64,000 bases of DNA from an uncultured Lachnospiraceae bacterium (GTDB lineage: Bacteria > Bacillota > Clostridia > Lachnospirales > Lachnospiraceae): contig CATLGV010000004.1 in the NCBI GenBank assembly GCA_949948735.1, positions 1 to 64,000 on the forward strand. The letters are read 5' to 3'. Below the pieces are notes generated by a model. The model was given only the letters and a program-made list of their open reading frames with translations. It was not told the DNA's origin and searched no databases. Shown piece after piece: positions 1 through 8,383 of the stretch (the stretch's first letter is position 1; the number at the start of each line of letters is the position of its first letter). Made by a program: the position numbers and the translations under genes.

Positions 1-140
1 GAGCTAAAGTAGTGAATCTGTAATCGTTATACAGCTTGGCAATAGATATTATATAGTGGTTACAATTGCATTTAATACAAATAGGGAGGATAAAACGATG
101 GTAATGGAAAAACGATTATGGGAAGAAACTAGTAGACCAA

Positions 141-257
141 ATCTTGGTAATGTCAGATGGTGAATTAAGAGAATATGGTACTCACGAAGAATTAATAAAG
201 GCACAAGGAATATATCATGAGTTGTTTTCTTTACAAGCAGAAGCATATCAACCGTAA
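141..257 (+). pseudogene. ABC exporter ATP-binding protein, C-terminal remnant
   Basis: The frame reads ILVMSDGELREYGTHEELI and continues to an end in LQAEAYQP. This is the characteristic tail of an MsbA/MdlB-type exporter ATPase: the strand after the H-loop, then the G-T-H-E-E-L segment. Only about 39 codons survive. The frame closes upstream at about position 102, and no Walker A, signature or Walker B motif lies in the window. An ATG at 98 with a GGAGG ahead of it opens a different frame that stops after about 22 codons. I read this as debris of a deleted transporter gene. The family assignment rests on one short but distinctive segment. Confidence 0.6.
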
Positions 258-775
258 AGTGGCAAAAGATGATATACATGATACAACAGCTTATGACATA
301 TTGCAATAGAGAAGAATGTTTCGGTATTATATGTATTATTTATATTAGTCAATTAAGGAAAGTGGATTGTACTGTGTTGGTCATAAATTTATGCAAAAAG
401 TTTACAAACACACTTGACAATCCTTCTCTGAGGGAAGATACCTCAAGTGTATTATGATATATTGAAATATAGAAGGCGTCGGAAGCTTCCTGCGTTTAGC
501 GGAGGCTTCCGGCGCCTTCAAAGGATTTTACAATTCGCGGAAATGGTCTGGGTGACGACAGGCGGGACAAGGAAACAATAAACCGCCTTACGGACATTCT
601 TGTTCCCATGAACACCCCCGCCAATTCAAAATCATAAAAATGCTCTACGCAGCAGGGGCAGAAAGAGGGTAGCATTGCGATATATAAATGTCAAGAAAAT
701 GAGCACAGATTTTGAACTATGACACGCTGTTGTCGTAGTTTTTGTGATATGCTGGAAAAAAGGAGGTGGACGCTC
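258..775. other. AT-rich spacer with no supported gene
   Basis: No reading frame here has coding character or a convincing ribosome binding site. Two structures are visible. One is an imperfect palindrome at about 410-450 (ACACTTGA facing TCAAGTGT). The other is the hairpin at 472-519. A short frame around 545-585 ends in a TAA and could be the tail of a lost gene, but I cannot name it. Confidence 0.5.
472..519 (+). terminator. Long GC-rich hairpin, terminator-like
   Basis: GAAGGCG-t-CGGAAGC-t-TCC pairs with GGA-g-GCTTCCG-g-CGCCTTC around a loop of about ten bases, giving a stem of roughly 19 pairs with two mismatches. No clean T-run follows (AAAGGATTTT), so it could be a leftover terminator or a repeated palindrome rather than an active intrinsic terminator. 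Confidence 0.45.
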
Positions 776-859
776 ATGGCAAATGAAGATAAAAAAGACT
801 TTAACACAATGCTGAATGACAGCAAAGATATGCACTCCTACTTTCACCTGTTGCAGTAA
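776..859 (+). pseudogene. N-terminal fragment of an MGMT-like protein
   Basis: A good ribosome binding site (AAGGAGGTGGACGCTC) precedes ATG 776. The frame starts MANEDKKDFNTMLNDSKDM, which resembles the N-terminus of a small MGMT (O6-alkylguanine methyltransferase-like) protein common in gut Clostridia. After about 19 residues the similarity ends, and the frame reads seven or eight unrelated codons to a TAA at 857. The sequence beyond about 833 belongs, in another reading frame, to an acetyltransferase, so a deletion has joined two genes. The family name comes from memory of similar N-termini and is tentative. Confidence 0.45.
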
Positions 860-1134
860 AGACAGCGTTTCAAAGACAGCATATTTCCAAAGAAATTATT
901 GAGTATGGATTTCAGAGAGCAGTTGAAATGGGATTTAAGGCTGTTGTTGTAGAGGGAAATCCACAAAATTACAGAGCAAGGGGATTTCAAACATCTCGGA
1001 ATTTTGGAATTGTTGCAGGCAAAACGCTTTCTTTGCCGGCGCCAGAATGCTTAATGGTGAAAGAATTATTTGAAGGTGCAGCGGCTCATATCAGCGGTAT
1101 TGTAGATTATTCAGATTATCAATATTTGACATAG
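835..1134 (+). pseudogene. GNAT acetyltransferase, C-terminal fragment
   Basis: Read in frame from about 835, the translation gives LLSPVAVKTAFQRQHISKEI and then continues through GFKAVVVEGNPQNYRARGF to ISGIVDYSDYQYLT. This is the acetyl-CoA-binding motif A and C-terminal half of a YhbS-like GNAT N-acetyltransferase. The usual R/Q-x-x-G-x-G/A loop appears as QRQHIS, so the CoA loop itself is altered. The N-terminal half is missing and replaced by the MGMT-like fragment in a different frame. Nothing suggests independent expression: the first ATG (928) lies after motif A and has no ribosome binding site. Confidence 0.65.
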
Positions 1135-1190
1135 TGAAAAATTAATTAACAAAGCTGCAAATTTCCATTTTGAGATAGGAGCATTCCCTA

Positions 1191-2069
1191 ATGAATAATA
1201 TTATAAATTGGATTCTTGAAGATGAAACTCAAGAAGTGAAATATCGTGCAATGACAGAGCTTTTGTGTATGAAAAAAGATGACCCTGAAGTTATAAAAGC
1301 TTATAACGGTTTATTAGTTTCAGATACAGTAAGTTTGATTATGAATAAATTCAAAACAAATAATAAATGGGAAGACATAAATGCTTTTTGTATACTTGCA
1401 GAAATTGGGTTGACACATGAGGATGTTCCTATTGATGACTACCTTGAACGAATCATCAAGAATATGAACCGTAGTATGAAGTGCGCGAGAATATTGCTGT
1501 TAAGAAATCTGGTGTTACTCGGATATTACGAGCATCCATGGGTTAAGGAACAAATATCTTTGGCTTTTTCTACAATACGTGAAGACGGCATGGTTAGATG
1601 CTTAGACAAAAGCAAGAAAAGAAATGACTCTAAGTTGCCGGATATGGGGTGCTATAGACAAACAACCACCTATCTTTTATTAGCGGCAGAACTAAAAAAG
1701 ATAGGTGTTGTTTTATCACAATTTGAACTTTTAACAGAGTTTTATATAAACTACCATGTCGCATTTCGCCCTGATGACTACGAAAAAGTTATCATTGAAG
1801 AAATGGCGGAAACATTTTATCCGATTGACCATGTTCACATAGGTTTACATATGATAATGTATGCGCTTTCGGTTCTTGGCGTGGCGAATCACCCTAATTG
1901 CGAAAAAGCCTGGGGGGTATTGGATAGCAAAAAAGATAGCGAAGGAAAATATATACTTAGCAAGTCTTTTGATGAACCCTACTTTCATGTAGGAAAAGTG
2001 GGGAACGCTAATAAGTGGGTGACATTATATGCGATGCTCTCAGAAAAGTATCGTAGGGGCTTTGAATAA
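1191..2069 (+). CDS. Hypothetical protein, alpha-toroid-like
   Basis: This 292-residue soluble protein starts MNNIINWILEDETQEVKYRA; an AGGAGC lies 10 bases before the ATG. It is mostly helical. The C-terminal third contains HPNCEKAWGVLDSKKDSEGK followed by W-V-T-L-Y-A-M, a pattern seen in prenyltransferase/squalene-cyclase-like alpha-toroid proteins, some of which are annotated loosely as 'nitrogen fixation protein NifH'. I see no catalytic motif and assign no function. Its DNA is much richer in A and T than the genes from 2.3 kb onward, and it sits among gene fragments, so it was probably acquired. It appears intact. Confidence 0.6.
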   Translation: MNNIINWILEDETQEVKYRAMTELLCMKKDDPEVIKAYNGLLVSDTVSLIMNKFKTNNKWEDINAFCILAEIGLTHEDVPIDDYLERIIKNMNRSMKCARILLLRNLVLLGYYEHPWVKEQISLAFSTIREDGMVRCLDKSKKRNDSKLPDMGCYRQTTTYLLLAAELKKIGVVLSQFELLTEFYINYHVAFRPDDYEKVIIEEMAETFYPIDHVHIGLHMIMYALSVLGVANHPNCEKAWGVLDSKKDSEGKYILSKSFDEPYFHVGKVGNANKWVTLYAMLSEKYRRGFE

Positions 2070-2155
2070 ATCAAGGCTGCCATTTTTTTCTATCCTCTGA
2101 AAAGAAATGACGCCACAAACGCCAACAGATACGGCAGCTAAAGGAGGTAGCCGCC

Positions 2156-2269
2156 ATGAAGCACATACCCGATCGACAAAATCCGAGGGAAATAACCGCA
2201 AAGCAGCTTGCTGACGCTCGATTTTTTATGGATACGGATGCTTTACGGCGGGGATGTGTTGAAGTATAA
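2156..2269 (+). CDS. Small ORF of 37 codons, unknown
   Basis: ATG 2156 follows a near-perfect AAAGGAGG at 2140-2147, and the frame encodes MKHIPDRQNPREITAKQLAD followed by 17 more residues. The stop at 2267-2269 overlaps an ATG at 2269 that is in frame with the downstream kinase-like gene, so the two could be translationally coupled. The peptide is charged and has no transmembrane segment. It may be a genuine small protein, or the start of a truncated mobile-element gene whose ribosome binding site survived. I do not recognise the family. Confidence 0.35.
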   Translation: MKHIPDRQNPREITAKQLADARFFMDTDALRRGCVEV

Positions 2270-2298
2270 TGAAAAAAACGGCGGTAAAGGAGGAAGCC

Positions 2299-3099
2299 AT
2301 GAATATTACAATTACGGGAAATCTTGGAAGCGGAAAATCAAGCATTGCGAAGCTTTTGAAGGAGAAAGGGTATGAGATTGTCTCGACGGGGCAGATCTTC
2401 AGGCAGCTTGCAATGGAAAAGGGACTGTCGGTCGAGGAATTTAATAAACAGGTCAACGAGGCGGCAAGCAGGGGCGACCGGTCGGTTGACAGGATGATTG
2501 ACGACACGACAACGAAAATCGGCGCGGAGCGGGATATGATTGTATTTGATTCGCGTCTGGCGTGGCACTTTGCGCCGCAGAGCTTTAAGGTGTTTGTCAT
2601 AACGGATATTGACGAGGCCAGCAGGCGTGTATTCCATGACAGCCAGCGCGCCGGCTCCGAATCGTACGCGTCGCAGGAGGACTGCAAAAGGGCCCTGATA
2701 AACCGGCAGAAGCTGGAGACCGTGCGCTATAAGGAGATATACGACATTGATTATTACGATATGAGCAATTACAATCTGGTCATTGAGAGCACCAGTGCTG
2801 CGCCCGCTGAAATCGCGCAGGAGATCCTCGACAAAATGGCGGAGTATCAGGCAGGCGGCTTCGAGAAGCTGATGGAGCTGAATCCGGCCTCCATAAAGCC
2901 GGCCGGGCATGCGCAGGCGGATGAAGGAAAAGCGGTTTCCGTAAATGAAAAAGACGGCGTCTTTATTTTAAATGCGGGCGGAGCAGTGCTGGAGGAAGCA
3001 ATCAGAAACCAGGTCAGATTTATTCCGGTAAGCGTCGCCGCTTCGGAGCCGGGCGGTGCGGACAGCTTTATGAATTTTGCAACCGTTATAAAAAAATGA
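2299..3099 (+). CDS. Cytidylate-kinase-like P-loop protein
   Basis: A 266-residue protein with a P-loop at residues 7-14 (GNLGSGKS), then a lid/acceptor layout like that of the cytidylate-kinase-like family: ISTGQ-type segment VSTGQIFRQLA, VFDSRLAWHF, and an arginine-rich lid around residues 110-140. Such proteins phosphorylate small substrates using ATP; the substrate here is not known. The last 80 or so residues are an extension of low similarity that ends in FMNFATVIKK. ATG 2299 is preferred over the upstream in-frame ATG at 2269 because AAAGGAGG lies just before it. It stands alone, about 110 bases before rfbB, and is the first gene of normal base composition after the decayed stretch. 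Confidence 0.7.
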   Translation: MNITITGNLGSGKSSIAKLLKEKGYEIVSTGQIFRQLAMEKGLSVEEFNKQVNEAASRGDRSVDRMIDDTTTKIGAERDMIVFDSRLAWHFAPQSFKVFVITDIDEASRRVFHDSQRAGSESYASQEDCKRALINRQKLETVRYKEIYDIDYYDMSNYNLVIESTSAAPAEIAQEILDKMAEYQAGGFEKLMELNPASIKPAGHAQADEGKAVSVNEKDGVFILNAGGAVLEEAIRNQVRFIPVSVAASEPGGADSFMNFATVIKK

Positions 3100-3149
3100 A
3101 AAAGGGTATTGACCATGACGCAGCGTAATGAATTATCCTGAGTTTATCG

Positions 3150-3184
3150 CAAACGGCAAATAAGCCTGCCGTTTACTGTATAAT
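3150..3184 (+). promoter_or_regulatory. Palindrome and TATAAT box ahead of rfbB
   Basis: AAACGGCA at about 3151 faces TGCCGTTT at about 3167, and TATAAT follows at 3179-3184. No good -35 box stands 17 bases upstream; the palindrome occupies that place. This arrangement suits a regulated promoter for rfbB, or a terminator of the preceding gene followed by a promoter. There is no experimental support. Confidence 0.4.
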
Positions 3185-3212
3185 AAAAACAACGATAAAG
3201 GAGAGATGATTT

Positions 3213-4232
3213 ATGAAGCTGTTAGTTACGGGTGGCGCAGGGTTTATCGGGAGCAATTTTATTCAGTACATGGTGAAGAAATATCCGCAATACGAGATTG
3301 TGAATGTGGATGCGCTCACCTACTGCGGGAGCACGGACAATCTCACCGCGGTTGAGAAAAACGCGAATTACCGGTTTGTGCAGGGGCGGATTGAGGACAA
3401 GGCCTTTATCCGGGCGCTGTTTGAGAGGGAAGCGTTTGATATGGTGGTAAACTTCGCCGCGGAAAGCCATGTGGACCGTTCGCTGGAGGAGCCGGGCAAA
3501 TTTCTGGTAACAAATGTGCTGGGAACGGAAAGCCTTCTGGAGGCGTCCTGCAGGTATGGGGTAAAACGGTATCATCAGGTTTCCACAGACGAGGTTTACG
3601 GGGATCTTCCGCTGGAGGCGCGGGCCATGAGGTTTACGGAGGAGAGTCCCATCCGTCCCTCAAGCCCCTACGCGGTATCCAAGGCAAGCGCGGATTTGCT
3701 GGCGCTTGCCTATCACAGGAGCTTCGGGCTGCCGGTAACCATATCGCGCTGCTCGAACAATTACGGGCCGTATCAGTTTCCGGAAAAGTTTATTCCGCTG
3801 ATCATCAGCAGGGCGGAAAAGAACCAGAAGATACCCATCTATGGAGACGGGCAGAATGTCCGGGACTGGCTGCATGTGGCGGATCACTGCAGCGCGATTG
3901 ACCGCATCCTGCATGACGGAAAGCCGGGTGAGGTTTACAATATCGGCGGCAACAATGAATACAGCAATCTGGAGCTTGTAGCGCTGATTTTGGAAAAGCT
4001 GAAAAAGCCGGAAAGCCTTCTAACCTTTGTCGGAGACCGGAAAGGGCATGACAGGCGGTACGCGATTGATCCGGCAAAGCTTGAACGCGAGCTGGGATGG
4101 AAGCCGTCTTACGTGTTTGCACAGGGGATTGAGGATACGCTGCGCTGGTATCAGGAGAATGCGCAGTGGATGGAAAAGCGGCTAAACGGGGATTTTCAGG
4201 CATATTTTGCGGCCGTGTATCCGGAGCTGTAG
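3213..4232 (+). CDS. rfbB: dTDP-glucose 4,6-dehydratase
   Basis: This 339-residue enzyme converts dTDP-glucose to dTDP-4-keto-6-deoxyglucose, the second step of dTDP-rhamnose synthesis, in the cytosol. It has the NAD-binding GGAGFIGSN motif at residues 7-15, STDEVYGD at 124-131 with the catalytic Asp/Glu, and the YxxxK pair Y153/K157 (SPYAVSKAS). Length and motif order match RmlB/RfbB. AAAGGAGAGA precedes the ATG. None of rfbA, rfbC or rfbD is adjacent, so the rest of the pathway must lie elsewhere. The next gene follows by 17 bases and is probably co-transcribed. Confidence 0.93.
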   Translation: MKLLVTGGAGFIGSNFIQYMVKKYPQYEIVNVDALTYCGSTDNLTAVEKNANYRFVQGRIEDKAFIRALFEREAFDMVVNFAAESHVDRSLEEPGKFLVTNVLGTESLLEASCRYGVKRYHQVSTDEVYGDLPLEARAMRFTEESPIRPSSPYAVSKASADLLALAYHRSFGLPVTISRCSNNYGPYQFPEKFIPLIISRAEKNQKIPIYGDGQNVRDWLHVADHCSAIDRILHDGKPGEVYNIGGNNEYSNLELVALILEKLKKPESLLTFVGDRKGHDRRYAIDPAKLERELGWKPSYVFAQGIEDTLRWYQENAQWMEKRLNGDFQAYFAAVYPEL

Positions 4233-4249
4233 GGAAGAAGGAGAGTCCG

Positions 4250-5428
4250 ATGAAGACATACAAAACGTCTGAATTTGCCAATAAGGCGCATGTAACGGTG
4301 CGGGCCGTCCGCTATTATGACGCGCAGGGGCTGTTGAAGCCCAGCGGCTATGACGAATCCGGTTACAGGAGCTATACGGATGCGGATTTTTTCCAATTAC
4401 AGAAAATCATGTCGCTGAAGTATCTGGGCTTTTCCCTGAAAGAGATTCGCCAGCTGATGCAGGAGGATGCGGGACAGGATTTATCGGCGCCGATTGACCT
4501 GCAGCTTCGCCTGCTGCGCAAGAAAATGGAAAATATGAAGCAGGTGGAAAGCGCGCTCGTCCATGCGAAGGGACTGATAGAGGACAACGGAAGCCTGGAG
4601 TGGAACGAGGTTATCCATCTGATTTATCTGATGGAGATGGAAAAGCAGCTTTTAGAGCAGTACAGGAACGCGGAGAATGTCAGTATCCGCATACGGCTGC
4701 ATGCGGCGTGCGCGGTCAATCCGCAGGGATGGTTTCCGTGGATTGCCCAGAGCGCGCAGCTTCGGGAGGCCTCCCGTATTCTGGAGGTGGGCTGCGGCAA
4801 CGGCGAGCTGTGGCAGCAGGCAGGAGTGGAGCCCGGACCGGACAGGGAGATTGTGCTCTCCGATATTTCCGCGGGAATGGTGCAGGACGCCAGGAAACGT
4901 CTGGATCAGAAGGGATTTCACTTCCTTTGCTTTGACTGCGCGGATATCCCGTTTGAGGACGGCTCCTTTGACCGGGTGGTTGCCAACCATGTCCTGTTTT
5001 ACAGCAAGAATATTCCGCGTGCGCTGCGGGAGATCGCGCGGGTGCTTTCACCGGACGGCCTGTTTTGTGCCAGCACCTACGGCAGCAGGCATATGCAGGA
5101 AATCAGCGCGTTAGTCCGACAGTTTGACAGCCGCATCCGGCTGTCCGAGATTGATTTGTATCAGATTTTCGGGCTGGAGAACGGAGAGGCGCTGCTGCGG
5201 GAGCATTTTGAGGAGGTCGTCTGGCGGCAGTATGAGGACGCGCTTCTTGTCACGGACGCGGATCTGCTGTGCGATTATATCTTTTCCTGTCACGGGAATC
5301 AGGCGGAAATCCTCTGCAGCAGGAAAAAAGAGTTCCGGCAGTATATTGCGGAGGCGGTGCGCCGCTCTAAGGGGCTTCGTATCACGAAGGAGGCCGGAGT
5401 ATTCCTGTGCAGGAGAAAAAGGTCTTGA
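4250..5428 (+). CDS. MerR-type regulator fused to SAM methyltransferase
   Basis: The 392-residue protein starts at ATG 4250 behind GAAGGAGA. Residues 1-70 are a MerR winged helix (AHVTVRAVRYYDAQGLLKPS, then SGYRSYTDADF). Residues 75-140 are a helical, probably coiled-coil linker. From about 165 on there is a class I SAM-dependent methyltransferase: motif I ILEVGCGNGE at 177-186, an acidic DFDC-like loop (FDCADIPFEDGSFDRV), and VLSPDGLF as the post-motif. Effector-domain fusions of this kind are known in Firmicutes, but the methyl acceptor is unknown. The gene's stop codon lies inside the -35 box of the tyrS leader promoter. Confidence 0.85.
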   Translation: MKTYKTSEFANKAHVTVRAVRYYDAQGLLKPSGYDESGYRSYTDADFFQLQKIMSLKYLGFSLKEIRQLMQEDAGQDLSAPIDLQLRLLRKKMENMKQVESALVHAKGLIEDNGSLEWNEVIHLIYLMEMEKQLLEQYRNAENVSIRIRLHAACAVNPQGWFPWIAQSAQLREASRILEVGCGNGELWQQAGVEPGPDREIVLSDISAGMVQDARKRLDQKGFHFLCFDCADIPFEDGSFDRVVANHVLFYSKNIPRALREIARVLSPDGLFCASTYGSRHMQEISALVRQFDSRIRLSEIDLYQIFGLENGEALLREHFEEVVWRQYEDALLVTDADLLCDYIFSCHGNQAEILCSRKKEFRQYIAEAVRRSKGLRITKEAGVFLCRRKRS

Positions 5429-5453
5429 CAAATCAAAACAAAATCCGTATAAT
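5425..5453 (+). promoter_or_regulatory. Consensus sigma-A promoter of the tyrS leader
   Basis: TTGACA at 5425-5430, a 17-base spacer and TATAAT at 5448-5453 form a perfect consensus promoter. The TGA stop of the MerR-methyltransferase gene (5426-5428) is part of the -35 box. Transcription should start near 5460 and run through the T-box leader into tyrS. Confidence 0.85.
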
Positions 5454-5459
5454 CACGTT

Positions 5460-5830
5460 ATCAACAGAAACGCATATGCGGAAATGACAAAAGGCTGTGA
5501 AGAGAATAAGTAGCCTTCCCGGGAACTTACAGAAAGCCGCCGGCTGATGAGAGGCGCAAGGGAAACGGAAGGGGAATACATCTCGGAGCTGCACACCCAA
5601 ATGCTGGATGGATGTACTATATTGGATTGTATCCATGCAGGGGAGTAGGCTGTGACGGAGTCCCGAACGTTATATCGGGAGAGTATCGGATGCATCTGCG
5701 GCAGCGCTGCCGCTTGTCAGGACACATCCCGTACTTGCTGAGGCATGACGCGCAAGCGGCATGCGAATTAGGGTGGTAACACGTGGATAGAACCTCGTCC
5801 CTGGCTTTCAGGGACGGGGTTTTTTGCGTT
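5460..5830 (+). promoter_or_regulatory. T-box leader, tyrosine specific
   Basis: The leader carries the conserved T-box sequence at 5770-5784 (AGGGTGGTAACACGT), which pairs with the acceptor end of uncharged tRNA, and an intrinsic terminator directly after it. A stem I is visible from about 5490: the GAGAATAAGTAG segment, then GGGGAATACATCTCGGAGC, in which UAC (5577-5579) is the likely specifier codon and fits tyrosine. Uncharged tRNA-Tyr is expected to favour the antiterminator and allow tyrS transcription. The T-box core is certain; the specifier assignment is an inference from its position and from comparison with the pheST leader. Confidence 0.9.
5793..5826 (+). terminator. Regulated terminator of the tyrS T-box
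   Basis: CCTCGTCCCTG pairs with CAGGGACGGGG around a short loop and is followed by a run of T. Its 5' arm lies immediately after the T-box sequence, as expected for the competing terminator. Confidence 0.9.
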
Positions 5831-5890
5831 ACGGGAAATGGTGACGGCGTGAATCACCCAACCTAAAATTTCAGAATGGAGGAAGAAAAA

Positions 5891-7111
5891 ATGCAGATTT
5901 ATGAGGAACTGGTCGCGAGAGGCTTAATCGCGCAGGTGACGGACGAGGAAGAAATCAAGGAGCTGATTAACAACGGAAAGGCGGTATTTTATATCGGCTT
6001 TGACCCCACGGCGGACAGCCTGCATGTCGGACATTTCATGGCGCTCTGCCTGATGAAGCGTCTGCAGATGGCGGGGAACCGCCCGATTGCGCTGCTTGGC
6101 GGCGGCACGGGCATGATCGGCGACCCGACGGGGAAGACGGATATGCGTCAGATGCTGACCGTGGAGGACATCAATCACAATATCGAATGCTTTAAGAAGC
6201 AGATGAGCCGCTTTATCGAGTTTGGCGAGGATAAGGCGATCATGGTAAACAACGCGGACTGGCTGCTGAATCTGAACTATATCGAGCTGCTGCGCGAGGT
6301 GGGCCCGCATTTCAGCGTCAACAGAATGCTTACGGCGGAGTGCTACAAGCAGCGGATGGAGCGGGGGCTGAGCTTCCTGGAATTCAACTATATGATTATG
6401 CAGAGCTATGACTTCATGGAGCTGTTTAACCGCTACGGCTGTAATATGCAGTTTGGCGGCGATGACCAGTGGAGCAACATGCTCGGCGGCACAGAGCTGA
6501 TTCGGCGCAAGCTCGGCAAGGACGCATACGCGATGACCATCAATCTGCTGCTGAACTCAGAAGGCAAAAAGATGGGCAAGACGGAGTCCGGCGCGGTGTG
6601 GCTGGATGCGGAGAAGACCTCTCCTTATGAGTTCTTCCAGTACTGGCGCAATGTGGCGGACGCGGATGTCATCAAATGTCTCAAGATGCTGACGTTCCTC
6701 CCGATTGAGGAGATACAGGCGATGGAGAGCTGGCAGGGCAGCGAGCTGAACAAGGCCAAGGAAATCCTTGCGTTTGAGCTGACGCAGCTGATTCACGGTA
6801 CCGAGGAGGCGCAGAAGGCGAAGGAGGCGTCGGCGGCGCTGTTTGCAGGCGGCGCGAATACGGAAAATATGCCGACGACCGTGCTTGCGGAGGAGGATTT
6901 TGCAGACGGCAGCATTGACATCCTGTCGCTTCTGGTAAAGGCCGGTATGACAACATCCAAGTCCGAGGCAAGACGCGCGGTGGAGCAGGGCGGCGTATCC
7001 GTAAACGGCGAAAAGGTAGCGGATGTAAAGGCGATGTACCAGAAGCCGGCATTTGGGGAGGAATTTATCCTGAAAAAGGGCAAAAAGAGCTTTATGAAGA
7101 TTTGTTTATAG
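5891..7111 (+). CDS. tyrS: Tyrosyl-tRNA synthetase
   Basis: The 406-residue class I synthetase charges tRNA-Tyr with tyrosine. The HIGH-like motif is HVGH at residues 45-48, the KMSKS equivalent is KMGKT at about 229-233, and an S4 RNA-binding domain fills the last 65 residues ([20 protein letters not shown]). ATG 5891 is preferred because GGAGGAAG stands seven bases before it; an upstream in-frame ATG (5876) overlaps that ribosome binding site. The gene is controlled by the T-box leader and ends at a strong bidirectional hairpin shared with prs. Confidence 0.96.
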   Translation: MQIYEELVARGLIAQVTDEEEIKELINNGKAVFYIGFDPTADSLHVGHFMALCLMKRLQMAGNRPIALLGGGTGMIGDPTGKTDMRQMLTVEDINHNIECFKKQMSRFIEFGEDKAIMVNNADWLLNLNYIELLREVGPHFSVNRMLTAECYKQRMERGLSFLEFNYMIMQSYDFMELFNRYGCNMQFGGDDQWSNMLGGTELIRRKLGKDAYAMTINLLLNSEGKKMGKTESGAVWLDAEKTSPYEFFQYWRNVADADVIKCLKMLTFLPIEEIQAMESWQGSELNKAKEILAFELTQLIHGTEEAQKAKEASAALFAGGANTENMPTTVLAEEDFADGSIDILSLLVKAGMTTSKSEARRAVEQGGVSVNGEKVADVKAMYQKPAFGEEFILKKGKKSFMKICL

Positions 7112-7120
7112 GAATAAAAT

Positions 7121-7149
7121 AAAGCATAAGGGCGCGGCCCTTATGCTTT
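7121..7149. terminator. Bidirectional terminator between tyrS and prs
   Basis: AAAGCATAAGGGC and GCCCTTATGCTTT form a perfect 13-base-pair stem with a three-base loop. It serves tyrS from one side and prs from the other. The TAA stop of prs is inside the stem, so the end of the prs coding sequence is itself half of the terminator. Confidence 0.85.
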
Positions 7150-8319
7150 ATTGCTGTTATAATACCGGATAGCCCGGTGAATGCGCTTTGTCGGCGTTGA
7201 AATATCCTCGGTGGACAGGTCATGGTTGATATAGTCGATGATAGAGGCGACAAACTTGCTCATATCCGCCTCGAGATAGTAGGGCTTGTCGAGAAGCCCG
7301 GGCGGGCGGTAACAGAGATTGGTGGTGATGATTCTGTCAAAAACCCCGTCCTCATATGCCTGGTCAAAGGCTTCAAGGCCGTTGGTAAACAAGCCGAAGG
7401 TCGCGCAGATAAAGACGCGCCGTGCATGCATTTTCTTAAGCTGGCGCGCGGTGTCAATCATGCTTTCGCCGGATGAGATAATGTCGTCAATGATAATAAT
7501 GTCCTTCCCCCGAATATCGTTGCCGAGAAATTCATGCGCTACAATCGGATTCTTGCCGCTGACAATCGTAGAGTAGTCGCGGCGCTTGTAAAACATACCG
7601 GTGTCGACGCCAAGGACGGTGGAAAAATAAATTGCCTTGTCCAATGCGCCTTCATCAGGGGAAATCACAATAATGTGGTCTTTATCAAAAACCAGATCCT
7701 TTTCGGCGCGCAGAAGTGCCTGTGTAAACTGGTAATGCGCGGTAAAATTGTCGAAGCCGCTTAAGGGAGCGGCATTTTGAATGCGGGGATCATGCGCGTC
7801 AAAGGTAATAAAGTTGCCCACGCCCATCTGTGTAAGCTCGTCGAAGGCATAAGCGCAGTCAAGCGACTCGCGGCCGTTCCTGCGGTGCTGGCGCCCCTCA
7901 TACATATATGGCATGATAACGTTAATGCGGTGCGCCTTCCCGTTGACAGCGGCAATCACGCGCTTGAGCTCCTGATAATGGTCATCGGGCGACATATGGT
8001 TGACATAGCCGTTCATTTTGTAGGTGAGGCTGTGGTTGCACACATCCACCAGAATGAACAGGTCCATTCCACGTACCGTCTCGTTGAAAACAGCCTTGCC
8101 CTCTCCGCTGTTAAAACGCGGCACAGAGAAATCCACCAGATAGCTTTTCTCCGCATAGCCCTGAAAGGCAGGGTCGTTGTGATAAGCGTCCTTGACCTTG
8201 CTGCGGGATGCGGCAAGATAGTTATTGACTTTATTTCCAAGCTCCGAAGCGCTGCTCAGGACAACAAGCTTCATGGGCGCTACGGGCAGCGAATTCTCCA
8301 TTTCCTGTAATTTTGGCAT
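7141..8319 (-). CDS. prs: Ribose-phosphate pyrophosphokinase, long clostridial form
   Basis: This 392-residue enzyme makes PRPP from ribose-5-phosphate and ATP for nucleotide, histidine and tryptophan synthesis. The PRPP-binding loop is DIIIIDDIISSGES near residue 285. The ATP-side segment (MPYMYEGRQHRR) and the paired phosphoribosyltransferase folds are present. It is about 75 residues longer than the usual 315-residue Prs, with a longer N-terminus, as in other Clostridia. It is transcribed away from the DUF512 gene. Confidence 0.92.
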   Translation of the reverse strand: MPKLQEMENSLPVAPMKLVVLSSASELGNKVNNYLAASRSKVKDAYHNDPAFQGYAEKSYLVDFSVPRFNSGEGKAVFNETVRGMDLFILVDVCNHSLTYKMNGYVNHMSPDDHYQELKRVIAAVNGKAHRINVIMPYMYEGRQHRRNGRESLDCAYAFDELTQMGVGNFITFDAHDPRIQNAAPLSGFDNFTAHYQFTQALLRAEKDLVFDKDHIIVISPDEGALDKAIYFSTVLGVDTGMFYKRRDYSTIVSGKNPIVAHEFLGNDIRGKDIIIIDDIISSGESMIDTARQLKKMHARRVFICATFGLFTNGLEAFDQAYEDGVFDRIITTNLCYRPPGLLDKPYYLEADMSKFVASIIDYINHDLSTEDISTPTKRIHRAIRYYNSNKA

Positions 8320-8355
8320 TTGCGCAGACTCCTTTCTCAGTACCCTATTCTTTAT

Positions 8356-8383
8356 TTTATAACTTCCGGTAGTGACACGTCAA
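8356..8383 (-). promoter_or_regulatory. Likely prs promoter
   Basis: On the minus strand TTGACG (8383-8378) and TATAAA (8361-8356) are separated by 16 bases, about 37 bases before the prs start codon. The fit to a sigma-A promoter is good but not perfect. Confidence 0.55.

Noticed and set aside
410-455. MerR-type promoter (TTGACA, palindrome, TATTAT)
   Set aside because: The distance between the boxes is about 30 bases, far beyond the 19-20 of MerR promoters, and no gene follows.
269-457. Possible 62-codon gene
   Set aside because: No ribosome binding site, AT-rich random-looking translation, overlaps a palindrome.
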